DNA from: Streptomyces phaeolivaceus
GTDB taxonomy: Bacteria > Actinomycetota > Actinomycetes > Streptomycetales > Streptomycetaceae
Direction: 5' to 3'
Assembly (NCBI RefSeq): GCF_009184865.1
Contig: NZ_CP045096.1
Coordinates: 6,200,001 to 6,264,000, forward strand
Length of the DNA: 64,000 nt
Part shown: positions 25,097-33,885 of the stretch, piece after piece
Position numbering within the stretch: position 1 is the first letter of the stretch
How the letters are laid out: every line of letters begins with the position of its first letter
Translations under genes and position numbers: made by a program
The notes under the pieces: generated by a model
What the model saw: only the letters and a program-made list of their open reading frames with translations
What the model was told of the DNA's origin: nothing
Databases searched by the model: none

Positions 25097-26872
25097 TTAC
25101 TTCGCATCGCCGTAGCACTCCACCACCGCCGTAGTAAAAGGAAACCGCACCGGCGTCTCCCCGAACGTCAGCCGCCCCGACAGCTCGGACGCCTCCCGGA
25201 TCGCCGCCACCACCGCCTCCGCCTCCGCCTCCGGACAGTGCACGATCACCTCGTCGTGCTGGAAGAAGACCAGCTCCGCGGCCATCCCGTCGAGCGCACG
25301 GCGGAGCGCGGCGAGCAGCAGCAGCGTCCAGTCGGCGGCGCTGCCCTGGACGACGAAGTTACGGGCGAACCGGCCCCGGGCCCGGGAGTCGGTGGAGGCG
25401 TACCCAGGCACCCACTCGTCACCCTGCTCCTGTCCCTGTCCCTGTCCCTGTCCCTGTCTCTGCCCAGACCCCCGCCTCCGGGGGTCGAGGTCGGCGTCGC
25501 CCTGGGGGATGCCCGCCTCCTCGCCCGCCGCTTCCGACGCCCCGGCCGCCGGTGGGCACGTACGCCCGAGCCAGGTCCGTACGAGCCGGCCCTCCTCGCC
25601 CGCGCGGGCCGCGTCGTCGACGTACTGGACGGCACGCGGGAAGCGTCGGCGCAGCGCGGCGAGGTTCTTGAGGCCGTCCCCGGAGGTCTGTCCGTACACC
25701 GCGCCCAGCACGGCGAGTTTGGCGTGCTCGCGGTTTCCGGCGAAGGCGCGGTCGGAGACGGACTGGTAGAGGTCGCCGGGGCGTCCCGCGACCTCCATGA
25801 GCCCGGGATCGCGGGAGACGGCGGCCAGCACCCTCGGTTCCATCTGGTCGGCGTCGGCGACGACGAGCCGCCAGCCCGGGTCGGCGACACAGGCGCGGCG
25901 GATCACCTTGGGGATCTGGAGCGCGCCCCCGCCGTTGGTGACCCAGCGCCCGGTGACGGTGCCGTGCGCGAGGAACTCGGGCCGGAAGCGGCCGTCCCGG
26001 ACCCAGTCCTGCAGCCAGGACCAGCCGTGGGCGACCCAGATGCGGTACAGCCGCTTGTATTCGAGGAGGGGCTTCACGGCGGGATGGTCGACACTCTCGA
26101 TCTCCCACCGGCGGGTGGAGCGCACCCGCACCCCCGCCTGCGCGAAGGCCTTGACGACATCGGCGGGCAGATCGGGCCGCACGCGCCGCCCGAAGGCCCG
26201 CGACACGTCGTCGGCGAGTTCGGCGAGCCGGCGCGGCTCGCCCCCGCCCGCGTATCTCTCGCCGAGCAGTTCGCGCAGTACCTCCCGGTGGGTGTCGGCC
26301 CGCCAGGGCAGCCCCGCCCGGTTCATCTCGGCGGCGACGAGCATCCCGGCCGACTCGGCGGCGGTGAGCAGCCGCATCCGGTCCGGGTGGGCGGTGCTGT
26401 CGTGCCGCCGCCGCTGGTCCGCGTACACCTCGACGAGGTCGGTGAGCGGTACGTGCATGGGGCGGGGCTCGAACAGGGACGGCTGGGCGCCGGGGTCGGC
26501 CGCGCGGAGGGGCGGGTCCGGCGGCACGGGGGCGCGGCGGAGCCGGGCGAGGGCCGCGGCGGCGGAGCGGGGTTCCCCGAGGCGCCCCTCGTACCCCAGC
26601 AGCAGACTCTCGGCGTCCTCGATGTCGTAGCACCGCTCGACCCGCACCCCCGAGGCGAGCAGCCGCGGATACACCTCCCCGGTGGCCCGCCACACCCAAC
26701 GCCCCACCTCGGGCCGCCGCCGCACGGCTTCCGCGACATCCGGCTCCCGCACCACCTGCCCCGCGAGCAGCCCGTCACCCCCGAGCGGGGCAACCTCCAC
26801 ACCCCCGTCCTCGGCCATCGCGAGCGCCCACCGGTCGACCATGGGTGCGAGTGTGGCAGGGGGGTCTGACAT
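25097..26872 (-). CDS. Family A DNA polymerase (bifunctional 3'-5' exonuclease/DNA polymerase type)
   Basis: The 591-residue protein has family A polymerase motifs: motif A VVADADQMEPRVLAAVS, motif B REHAKLAVLGAVYGQTSGDG and motif C FFQHDEVIVHC. The N-terminal half would hold the exonuclease-like domain, but I cannot see intact DEDD residues. There is no 5' nuclease domain, so this is a short Pol I paralogue. A Gln/Gly dipeptide run (GQGQGQGQEQG) from a 6-bp microsatellite interrupts the region between motifs B and C. The start is uncertain: 26872 (MSDPP) or 26842 (MVDRWALAM), neither with a good ribosome-binding site. It is probably a repair polymerase. Confidence 0.88.
   Translation of the reverse strand: MSDPPATLAPMVDRWALAMAEDGGVEVAPLGGDGLLAGQVVREPDVAEAVRRRPEVGRWVWRATGEVYPRLLASGVRVERCYDIEDAESLLLGYEGRLGEPRSAAAALARLRRAPVPPDPPLRAADPGAQPSLFEPRPMHVPLTDLVEVYADQRRRHDSTAHPDRMRLLTAAESAGMLVAAEMNRAGLPWRADTHREVLRELLGERYAGGGEPRRLAELADDVSRAFGRRVRPDLPADVVKAFAQAGVRVRSTRRWEIESVDHPAVKPLLEYKRLYRIWVAHGWSWLQDWVRDGRFRPEFLAHGTVTGRWVTNGGGALQIPKVIRRACVADPGWRLVVADADQMEPRVLAAVSRDPGLMEVAGRPGDLYQSVSDRAFAGNREHAKLAVLGAVYGQTSGDGLKNLAALRRRFPRAVQYVDDAARAGEEGRLVRTWLGRTCPPAAGASEAAGEEAGIPQGDADLDPRRRGSGQRQGQGQGQGQEQGDEWVPGYASTDSRARGRFARNFVVQGSAADWTLLLLAALRRALDGMAAELVFFQHDEVIVHCPEAEAEAVVAAIREASELSGRLTFGETPVRFPFTTAVVECYGDAK
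25427..25462. repeat. GTCCCT microsatellite within the polymerase gene
   Basis: About five tandem CTGTCC/GTCCCT hexamers encode the Gly-Gln run of the polymerase. The period preserves frame. Confidence 0.8.
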
Positions 26873-26929
26873 TGAGGGCGCCGGCGGGGCCGCGTCGAAC
26901 CGGCCGCCCGACGGCGAGGGCCGGATCGG

Positions 26930-27700
26930 TCACCATGACCCCACCATTCCGTACAAGGGGTGGCGGAACACGGACATCAGGGCGGCGGTGGTGAAGACGA
27001 CGATGTCGTAGAGGATGTGAACGGTGATCGCCGCCCACAGCCCGTAGTTGAACAACAGGTAGAAAAGCAGCATCCCGATGAACCATGAGTTCACCAGGCG
27101 AAAGATGCCCGCAAGGCCTCTCTGGTCGTTGTGCGAGGCGCGGAAGCCGCCGTTCACCGAGACGATCGCCGCGCCGACCAGCCACTCGCTGCCGGTGAGC
27201 TGGGGGGCGAGGATTCCGAGCGTGACCGTGTCGGCCAGTGGCACGAGCACGACCGTGTACAACCACTCCACCAGCCCGAACGTGATCAGGTTCAGGAGCG
27301 CGAGACCCGGTGGCGCGCTCAGCAGGAAGAGCCACCGGAACCGGAGTTCCTCGAAGAATCCCGCGTTCACGCTGTCCCAGAGTCCCAGGCCCACGGCGGT
27401 GCCGGGTGGGAGGAGGCGGGGTATGCCCTGCACGATCGCGATGACGCTGAACAGCAACGTGACAGCCAAGCCCCAGACGAGGAGGTACCACGTGCCGGCG
27501 ATCCCACCCAGGACGTCGTTGGGTATCCGCCACACCTCCCAGAACCCGAACGGCTGGTCGATCCAGATCGATCCCAGGAAGTAGAGGGCCGTCACGGAAG
27601 CCATGGCGCCCGCCGTGAGCCGGGCCTGGACGAAGATGACGCCGAGGCCGACGAAGTGGGTCGGCGGGGGTTCCGAGTGCGGATTGTCGATCCAGGCCAT
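26930..27700 (-). CDS. CPBP-family intramembrane metalloprotease
   Basis: The 256-residue protein is highly hydrophobic with about six TM helices and carries the CPBP motifs EELRFRWLF (EExxxR), GGFRASH (FxxxH) and HILYD (HxxxD). These residues form the catalytic metal site of the Abi/CAAX-protease family. The ATG at 27700 has GAGAGGA at good spacing; a longer frame to 27811 lacks such support. It acts in the membrane; the substrate is unknown. Family members process prenylated proteins or confer bacteriocin immunity in other taxa, which I do not extend to this one. Confidence 0.85.
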   Translation of the reverse strand: MAWIDNPHSEPPPTHFVGLGVIFVQARLTAGAMASVTALYFLGSIWIDQPFGFWEVWRIPNDVLGGIAGTWYLLVWGLAVTLLFSVIAIVQGIPRLLPPGTAVGLGLWDSVNAGFFEELRFRWLFLLSAPPGLALLNLITFGLVEWLYTVVLVPLADTVTLGILAPQLTGSEWLVGAAIVSVNGGFRASHNDQRGLAGIFRLVNSWFIGMLLFYLLFNYGLWAAITVHILYDIVVFTTAALMSVFRHPLYGMVGSW

Positions 27701-27885
27701 GGCGTCCTCTCGGATGGACAGGTCCGGAGATCGCCAACGCAACTGCGGCACACCACGGTCAGCCGCCGAAGACGTCCCCCTCTCGGCCCTTCCAGGGTAG
27801 GAGGCGGGCACCGGGGAGGCGAGCGTTCCGGACCTGCCGTTCCCGGCTGCCGAAATGCCTCAACTCCTTTGGGGAAAAGGGCGGT

Positions 27886-28611
27886 TCACTCTTTTGTCAC
27901 TGCGATCTCGGCGAGCATCGTGGTGATGTTCTCCTCCACCGCGGACTTGCCGACACCGAGGCCCGACAGCACGCCCTCCCCGTTCTCGAACTCCAGCAGG
28001 GCGAGCAGGATGTGTTCCGTGCCGATGTGGTTGTGGCCGAGGCGGAGGGCCTCGCGGAAGGTGAGTTCGAGGACCTTCTTGGCCTCGGGGTTGTAGGGGA
28101 TCAGCTCGGGGACCTCGGCGGCGGCCGGGGGCAGCACGGCGGTGGCGGCCTCCCGTACGGCCTCGGGGGAGACGCCCTGGGCCGCGAGCGCCTTGGCCGC
28201 GAGGCCCTCCGGCTCGGCGAGGAGACCGAGGACGAGGTGGGCGGGGACGCCCTCGACGGCGCCGGCCGCCTTGCCCTCGTTGTGGGCGGCGGCGACCACG
28301 TTCCGGGCGCGGGGGGTGAACCGGCTGAACCCCTGGCTGGCGTCGAGATCGTTCTCGCCCTTCGGCACGAACCGCTTCTGCGCGGCCTGCCGTGTCACCC
28401 CCATGCTCTTCCCGATCTCCGTCCAGGACGCGCCCGAACGCCGTGCCTGGTCCACGAAGTGTCCGATCAGATGATCGGCCACCTCGCCGAGATGATCCGC
28501 GGCGATCACCGCGTCCTGCAACTGGTCGAGCGGTTCCGGATGAACCTTCTTGATGGCCTCGATCAGCTCGTCGAGACGGATGGAGGCACTGACTCGCGGA
28601 TTCGTCGTCAT
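27886..28611 (-). CDS. HTH protein with Clp N-terminal repeats
   Basis: The 241-residue protein has an N-terminal helical part with an HTH-like segment (SWTEIGKSMGVTRQAAQKRF), then a double Clp-N domain (FTPRARNVVAAAHNEGKAA with HLVLGLL; and ALRLGHNHIGTEHILLALL). Clp-N domains bind substrates or adaptors of ClpC/ClpA ATPases, so this stand-alone version could be an adaptor or a stress-linked regulator. Its promoter overlaps two TGTCAAC-GTTGACA operators, which its own HTH might bind. The start codon lies at the end of the promoter, so the mRNA is probably leaderless. Confidence 0.85.
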   Translation of the reverse strand: MTTNPRVSASIRLDELIEAIKKVHPEPLDQLQDAVIAADHLGEVADHLIGHFVDQARRSGASWTEIGKSMGVTRQAAQKRFVPKGENDLDASQGFSRFTPRARNVVAAAHNEGKAAGAVEGVPAHLVLGLLAEPEGLAAKALAAQGVSPEAVREAATAVLPPAAAEVPELIPYNPEAKKVLELTFREALRLGHNHIGTEHILLALLEFENGEGVLSGLGVGKSAVEENITTMLAEIAVTKE

Positions 28612-28612
28612 G

Positions 28613-28631
28613 TGTCAACCTTAGGTTGACA
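28613..28631 (-). promoter_or_regulatory. Operator 1 and -10 region of the Clp-N gene
   Basis: TGTCAACCTTAGGTTGACA is a perfect 19-bp palindrome ending 2 bp before the start codon. On the minus strand it contains TAAGGT, a plausible -10 placed 17 bp after TTGACA of operator 2. Confidence 0.75.
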
Positions 28632-28639
28632 GTGGGAGA

Positions 28640-28660
28640 GTGTCAACCCGAAGTTGACAC
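28640..28660 (-). promoter_or_regulatory. Operator 2 and -35 region of the Clp-N gene
   Basis: GTGTCAAC-N5-GTTGACAC has perfect 8-bp arms. On the minus strand it supplies a consensus -35 (TTGACA). Both operators share the half-site TGTCAAC and are about 28 bp apart centre to centre. Confidence 0.75.
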
Positions 28661-28709
28661 TCCGGGTGCTCGGGCCCCCGTCGGGGGCGCCGGGAAAGGC
28701 GCCCCCACC

Positions 28710-30797
28710 TCACCCCCACCCGCCCAACACCTCCAACGCCCCCACCACCCCCGCGAGGTTCACCACAGCGACCCCCACCCCCAACAGCACCCCCACCACA
28801 CCCGCGACCACGGCCTCCCCCACCAGAACCCCCCGCACCTGCCCCCGCGTAGCCCCGGCCAGCCGCAACGCCCGCAGCTCCGCGCCCCGCGCCGACGTGG
28901 CCATCAACAGCGTCCCGGCCAGCGAGATCCCCGCGTACACGAGGGCGATCCCCAGCACCACGAGGAACCCGAGCCGGGTGTGCGCCTTGGTGCCGGGCCG
29001 GTTCGCCGCGAGCCACTCCTCCACCGACCGCACCGTCCCCCCGCGCCCCGCCGCCCGCTCCAGCGCCGCCGCGACCCCCGCCCGGTCCACCCCGCGCCCG
29101 ACCCGCACGTCGACCCGGTCCACGGCCGCGCCCCCGGCGTTCGCGGCCGTCACATACGCCCCGTTGTCCCCGGTCCCCCGCGCGAGCACCGCCACGATCC
29201 GCAGCCGTACCGACCGCCCGTCCCCGAGCCACACCCGCACGCTCCGCCCGACCTCGTGCCGCTCCCACTCCTCGTTCACGACGATCGACCGGTCGTCGAG
29301 ATCCCGCACGTCACCGGCGACCACCGGCAGCCGCGACACCGCCGCGAAGGCCGCCACATCCGTCACCGCCCGCGCCTCGGACCGCACCAGCGCGCTCTCC
29401 TCCTCCACGGTGTACACGGCGGTGGCGGCGGACCGGGCCACCGTCGCCCCGGCCGCAGCCGGCGCGGTCGACCGGAACCCTTCCCCCACCTCACCCGTGA
29501 CCACGAAGTCCGCCCGGGTCCGCGCCTCCGCCTCGGCGCCCTTCGCCGCCGCGATCGTCCCCGAGGCCCCCAGCAGCGACCCGGCCAGCGCGACGGTCAC
29601 CAGCACCGGCGCGGCGACGGCGGCGGTACGGCGTACGGACGTGGCCGCGTTCTCCCGGATCAGCAGTCCGGTGGCCCCGGGCAGCACCGCGCCCACCAGC
29701 CGTACGAGGGGACGCACGAGCAGCGGTGCCAGCGCGGCCACCGCCGTGATCAGGACCATGGGCTGGGTGGTGTACGTCTTCCGCTTCAGCAGTTCGGCGG
29801 GTCCGGTCCCCAACTTCCAGGCCAGCAGCCCGAGTCCGCCCGCCAGCAGGGCGAAGCCGATCACCCGGCGCGACCGTGGCAGCACCCCCGTGTCCACGGA
29901 CGCCTCGCGCAACGCCGCCACGGGCCCGATCCGCCCGGCCCGCCGGGCGGCGGCCCACGCCCCCGCGAGCGCCACCGACACACCCGTCCAACAGGCCACG
30001 TGATACGGCCACTTCACCGTGTCCGGCACCGCGAACCACGTCGGCGCGACCCCGCCGTCCACCAACTCCCGTACGAGCAGAGGCGCCCCCCACGCCCCCA
30101 GCGCACACCCGGCGGCGGACGCCACGACCCCGACCGCCAGGGCCTCCCCGAGCAGCATCCGCCGCACCTGGCCCGGAGTCGCGCCCGCCATCCGCAGCAG
30201 CCCGAACTCCCGCCTGCGCAGCGCCACCACGAAGGCGAACGTCGACGCCGTCACGAACACCGACACGAACGTGGTGACCCCGCCCGCCGTCCCCAGCAGC
30301 GAGTTCACGGCGACCAGCGCCTCCGCGTCCCGCTCGTACGCCGGGTCCACCCGCCGACGCGCGTCACCGGTCAGCACCCGCGCCCGGTCCCCGACCACCG
30401 CGCGGACATCGGCGACGGAAGCGTCCACCCCGACCGCGTCCGGGCCCCCCGCACCGCCCGCCCCGCCGGCACTTCCCGCTCCGCCCGTCCCGTCCGTCGT
30501 CACCGGTCCCAGCTTCCGCAGCTCGGCCGGCAGTTCTTCGTCCACAGGGTGTGGATACGCCAGCCGCTGTGACACCCGGGCCGTCCTCGGCCCCCGGCGC
30601 ACCTCCACCGTCAGCCGGTCCTGGCCCGCCACCACGACGGGGGAGGAGCCGAAACGCTCCGGCGCACGCGCGGGCGGGTCGAGCGTCGCCGCGAGCCCGA
30701 GCCCCATGGCCGTCATCACCCCGACCCCCAACGCCACCGCGACGAACGACCCGAGCAACGCGGCCCACCGCGTACGCAACGACGACAGCGTCAGCAC
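28710..30797 (-). CDS. FtsX-like ABC transporter permease
   Basis: The 695-residue protein has an N-terminal TM helix (WAALLGSFVAVALGVGVM), a periplasmic domain, a three-helix FtsX block (VVALRRREFGLLRMAGATPG, then LGEALAVGVVASAAGCALGAW), further helices, a second extracellular domain and a C-terminal FtsX block (RALRLAGATRGQVRGVLVGE). This is the MacB/BceB-like eight-helix plan with two FtsX domains. The GTG at 30797 overlaps the ATPase stop by 7 bp. With the ATPase it forms an exporter or mechanotransmission complex. No adjacent two-component system was found. Confidence 0.88.
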   Translation of the reverse strand: MLTLSSLRTRWAALLGSFVAVALGVGVMTAMGLGLAATLDPPARAPERFGSSPVVVAGQDRLTVEVRRGPRTARVSQRLAYPHPVDEELPAELRKLGPVTTDGTGGAGSAGGAGGAGGPDAVGVDASVADVRAVVGDRARVLTGDARRRVDPAYERDAEALVAVNSLLGTAGGVTTFVSVFVTASTFAFVVALRRREFGLLRMAGATPGQVRRMLLGEALAVGVVASAAGCALGAWGAPLLVRELVDGGVAPTWFAVPDTVKWPYHVACWTGVSVALAGAWAAARRAGRIGPVAALREASVDTGVLPRSRRVIGFALLAGGLGLLAWKLGTGPAELLKRKTYTTQPMVLITAVAALAPLLVRPLVRLVGAVLPGATGLLIRENAATSVRRTAAVAAPVLVTVALAGSLLGASGTIAAAKGAEAEARTRADFVVTGEVGEGFRSTAPAAAGATVARSAATAVYTVEEESALVRSEARAVTDVAAFAAVSRLPVVAGDVRDLDDRSIVVNEEWERHEVGRSVRVWLGDGRSVRLRIVAVLARGTGDNGAYVTAANAGGAAVDRVDVRVGRGVDRAGVAAALERAAGRGGTVRSVEEWLAANRPGTKAHTRLGFLVVLGIALVYAGISLAGTLLMATSARGAELRALRLAGATRGQVRGVLVGEAVVAGVVGVLLGVGVAVVNLAGVVGALEVLGGWG

Positions 30798-31684
30798 GTC
30801 ACACCCCCGACGATCCCGCTCCCCGCCACACCGGCCACACCAGCCACACCGGCCGCGCCGACCGCACCGGCCTCGTCGGCTGTTCCCTCGGCTGTTCCCT
30901 CGGCTGTTCCCTCGGCTCTGCCGTCCGCCCCGGCATCCCGCTCCAGCCCCGCCATCCGTGCCGCCACCCCCTCCACCGAGGGCCGGACCAGCTCCCCGCT
31001 CACCCGTCCGTCGACCAGGAACACCACCCGGTCCGCGTACGACGCGGCCACCGGATCGTGCGTGACCATTACCGTGGTCTGGCCCTCCCGGTCCACCAAC
31101 TCCCGGAGCAGGCACAGCACTTCACGGCTGGTCGTGGTGTCCAGCGCCCCGGTCGGCTCGTCGCCGAAGAGGACCGCCGGGCGGGTGAACAGCGCCCGTG
31201 CGAGCGCGACCCGCTGCTGCTGTCCGCCGGACAGCTGGGCCGGCCGGTGTCCGGTCCGCTCGGCCAGCCCCACCCGGGCCAGGGCCTCGCGCACCGCCCG
31301 GTGCGAGGGCCGCCGCCCGGCGAGCCGCAGCGGCAGGGCGACGTTCTGCGCGGCGGTGAGGGAGGGGAGCAGATTGAACGCCTGGAACACGAACCCGATC
31401 CGCTCCCGCCGCAGCAGTGTCAGCCGCCGCTCGCTCAGCCCCGCCAGCTCCACCCCGTCGACCCGCACCGCCCCGCCCGACGGCCGGTCCAGCCCCGCCG
31501 CGCACTGCAGCAGCGTCGACTTCCCCGATCCCGACGGCCCCATCACCGCCGTGAAGGTCCCCGCCCCGAAGTCGAGATCCACCCCGTCGAGGGCGACGAC
31601 CTCCCCGTACGACCGCCGCAGGCCCCGTACGCGTACGGCCGCGAGCCCCGTCCCCTGTGCCTCTGTCACCGCTGTCCTGGTCAT
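30791..31684 (-). CDS. ABC transporter ATP-binding protein (MacB/LolD type)
   Basis: The 297-residue ATPase has Walker A GPSGSGKST, Q-loop FVFQAFNLLP, signature LSGGQQQRVALARAL, Walker B AVLFGDEPTGALD and H-loop VTHDP, typical of the ATPases partnered with FtsX permeases. The C-terminus is an unusual low-complexity tail with AEGT triplicates and GVA repeats. The ATG at 31684 (MTRTAVTEAQ) is preferred over a longer frame. It is the first gene of the operon with the permease. Confidence 0.9.
   Translation of the reverse strand: MTRTAVTEAQGTGLAAVRVRGLRRSYGEVVALDGVDLDFGAGTFTAVMGPSGSGKSTLLQCAAGLDRPSGGAVRVDGVELAGLSERRLTLLRRERIGFVFQAFNLLPSLTAAQNVALPLRLAGRRPSHRAVREALARVGLAERTGHRPAQLSGGQQQRVALARALFTRPAVLFGDEPTGALDTTTSREVLCLLRELVDREGQTTVMVTHDPVAASYADRVVFLVDGRVSGELVRPSVEGVAARMAGLERDAGADGRAEGTAEGTAEGTADEAGAVGAAGVAGVAGVAGSGIVGGVTC
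30875..30915. repeat. 12-bp minisatellite in the ATPase gene
   Basis: Three tandem copies of CTGTTCCCTCGG encode the AEGT repeats near the C-terminus of the ABC ATPase. Confidence 0.8.
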
Positions 31685-31738
31685 GCCCCAAGCGAACCGT
31701 CCGCGCCCCGCCCGCACACGACCACTGGAGGGCGTCCC

Positions 31739-31762
31739 GGGGGTAGGGCCGGCCCTACCCCC
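31739..31762. promoter_or_regulatory. 24-bp perfect palindrome in a divergent promoter
   Basis: GGGGGTAGGGCC is followed immediately by its exact reverse complement. It lies 55 bp upstream of the ABC operon and 26 bp upstream of the DUF2786 gene. It is a strong candidate operator for a dimeric regulator, or a cruciform. Confidence 0.65.
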
Positions 31763-31788
31763 CGCCGCCCCATGACACGATCGAACAC

Positions 31789-32991
31789 GTGAGTACGACC
31801 AGCACGGTGGACCGCGCCTTCGAGGCCGCCCTCTACGCCGACACCGACGCCGCCCTCGACACCGGCGCCTCCCTGCTCGCCGCCGACCCGGCGGCCGACG
31901 CGGAACTCGCCCGGCGCGGGCGGGAGTTCGTCGCCGGGGCCTGGCGGCGGCACTGGCAGCCCGCCGACGTCGTACGGTTCACGCGGCGCGAGCTGGCGGA
32001 CGAGCACGTACGCCTCCTCGCCCGGCTCGTCGTCGAGGAGCACGAGGACGAGCGGGCGGATGCCCGTCGGCAGGCGGCCCCCGGCCCCCGCTGGGCCGCC
32101 CAGCTCGACGAGATCGCGGAACTCGCCGCACACCCCACCCGCGCGGACCGTTTCACGCACGCCACCACCGCCCTGGAGCTGTACCGCCTCCTCCTGAGCC
32201 TGCCGAGCCTCGAACCCCTGGACCGCCCACAGACGCCCGGCGGCGCGAAGAACGCGCCCCACCCCGAGTCCCGCATGCTCGGCCGGATCCGCGGGCTCCT
32301 CGCCAAGGCGGAGGCGACCGGGTTCCCGGAGGAGGCGGAGGCGCTCAGCGCGAAGGCGCAGGAGCTGATGGCGCGGTACAGCATCGACGAGGCGCTGCTC
32401 GCGGCCCGTACGCACGACGCGCACACGCCCGGCGCGTGCCGGATCGGCGTGGACGCGCCGTACGAGACGGCCAAGGCGGTGCTCCTGGACGCCGTGGCAC
32501 GGGCCAACCGGTGCGAGGCCGTCTGGAGCGAGGCCCTCGGCTTCTCGACGGTCGTCGGTTTCGAGGCCGATCTGGAGGTGGTCGAGCTGCTGTACACCTC
32601 GCTGCTCGTGCAGGCCACCACCGCCATGACCAAGGCGGAGGCGGCCCAGCGCAAGGGCGGCCGCAAGCGGACCAAGACCTTCCGGCAGTCCTTCCTGGCC
32701 GCCTACGCCCATCGCATAGGGGATCGGCTGGCCGAGGTCGCGGAGGCCCAGATCGCCGAGGCGGAGGCGGAGGCGAGAGGCACGGGTACGCGCGGGGCGG
32801 GCGCCCCGGAGCCGGATCTGCTGCCGGTTCTCGCCGCCCGCGGTGTCGCCGTCCGTGAGCAGTTCACCCGGATGTTCCCGGACACGGTCACCACCCGCGT
32901 CCGGGGCGTCAGCGACCTGGCGGGCTGGCAGCAGGGAGCCGAGGCCGCGGACCGCGCCCAGGTCCGGGCCCGGCCCCGACTGCCGTCCTGA
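31789..32991 (+). CDS. DUF2786 domain-containing protein
   Basis: The 400-residue protein contains the DUF2786 core at about residues 160-205 (MLGRIRGLLAKAEATGFPEE with ALSAKAQELMARYSIDEALL). A helical domain follows (YETAKAVLLDAVARANRCEA and FRQSFLAAYAHRIGDRLAEV). It starts at GTG. Charged helices and absence of TM segments suggest a cytosolic, possibly nucleic-acid-associated protein; the function is unknown. It is divergent from the ABC operon across a 24-bp palindrome. Confidence 0.85.
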   Translation: MSTTSTVDRAFEAALYADTDAALDTGASLLAADPAADAELARRGREFVAGAWRRHWQPADVVRFTRRELADEHVRLLARLVVEEHEDERADARRQAAPGPRWAAQLDEIAELAAHPTRADRFTHATTALELYRLLLSLPSLEPLDRPQTPGGAKNAPHPESRMLGRIRGLLAKAEATGFPEEAEALSAKAQELMARYSIDEALLAARTHDAHTPGACRIGVDAPYETAKAVLLDAVARANRCEAVWSEALGFSTVVGFEADLEVVELLYTSLLVQATTAMTKAEAAQRKGGRKRTKTFRQSFLAAYAHRIGDRLAEVAEAQIAEAEAEARGTGTRGAGAPEPDLLPVLAARGVAVREQFTRMFPDTVTTRVRGVSDLAGWQQGAEAADRAQVRARPRLPS

Positions 32992-33052
32992 ACGGGGCCC
33001 GGCACCGGTCCGCTGTCCTGACGCGGGCGCGACCCCGTCGTGCCGCCGTGGC

Positions 33053-33613
33053 TCAGTCGCCCGCGGGCAGGAACGGCCCCACCGTCGCGTCCAGCGTGCT
33101 CTCGGACTTGACCGCGACCTCGGGGTCCGGCCACTTGAAGCTGTTGACCTCGCTGTCTCCGGGCAGGGTGAACTTCAGCTCGTCCACCGCGGCGCTCTTC
33201 TCCGTGTCGCCCTCGGCCCCGCGCACATACGCGATGGTGAAGGTCACCGACTGACCGCCCGCCAGCGTCACCTCGGTGTCCTGGGACGCGCCCTCCTGGG
33301 GCCGCAGCGCCCAGGACTTGTCGCCCGCGAACAGATCGACCCCGGCGAGTCCCTTCAGCGCGCAGGCGGTGTCGCCCTTGTTGACGACGGTGACCGGTAC
33401 GGCCCCCTCGTCACCGGCGGCCGGCGCGGCGCTGCTGGGCCCCACCTCGAAGCCGGCCTGCGCGGCCGTACAGGCGCCGCCCTTCCCGCTGTCGGCGGTG
33501 GCCGCGCCGGTCTTGCCGTCGTCACCCCCGTCACCCCCGTCGCTCCCGCCACAGGCGGTCAGGGTGAGGGCCGCGAGGAGGGCGGCGGCGATGGCGGTCG
33601 GAGCGGTGCGCAT
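33053..33613 (-). CDS. DUF4232 lipoprotein
   Basis: The 186-residue protein has a lipoprotein signal (AIAAALLAALTLTACGGSDG, lipobox LTAC), a Gly/Asp-rich linker and a beta-sandwich of the DUF4232 type (AVPVTVVNKGDTACALKG and GVDLFAG; later TVTFTIAYV). It should be anchored to the outer face of the membrane. The role is unknown. Confidence 0.85.
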   Translation of the reverse strand: MRTAPTAIAAALLAALTLTACGGSDGGDGGDDGKTGAATADSGKGGACTAAQAGFEVGPSSAAPAAGDEGAVPVTVVNKGDTACALKGLAGVDLFAGDKSWALRPQEGASQDTEVTLAGGQSVTFTIAYVRGAEGDTEKSAAVDELKFTLPGDSEVNSFKWPDPEVAVKSESTLDATVGPFLPAGD

Positions 33614-33775
33614 GGAGTTCCCGGTGGATTTCGTGGCTGCCAGAGCACAGCCGAGGGCGGTGTGAAGTACGAACGGGCCACGAAACCCGGAGGTTCCGCG
33701 ACCCGCCCCACACATGATCCACGACCCGGGCCCCGAGCGGGACCGGTTCCCCGCCCACCACCCGAACACGGGTCC

Positions 33776-33885
33776 ACGACCCCGCACACACGGGCCTACG
33801 ACCCCGCACACACGGGCCTACGACCCGGCACACACGGGCCCACGACCCCGCACACACGGGCCTACGACTCGAACACGGGCGCCTA
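33776..33885. repeat. 22-bp minisatellite between two lipoprotein genes
   Basis: Four near-perfect tandem copies of a 22-bp unit (beginning ACGACCCCGCACACACGGGC) are followed by a degenerate copy. The stop codon of the next minus-strand gene (33883-33885) lies at its end, so repeat changes could alter that C-terminus. Confidence 0.85.

Noticed and set aside
30797..31684. Bce-type antibiotic resistance module
   Set aside because: No adjacent BceRS-like kinase/regulator; only generic ABC/FtsX features.
33776..33885. CRISPR-like array
   Set aside because: Head-to-tail 22-bp units without unique spacers; no cas genes.
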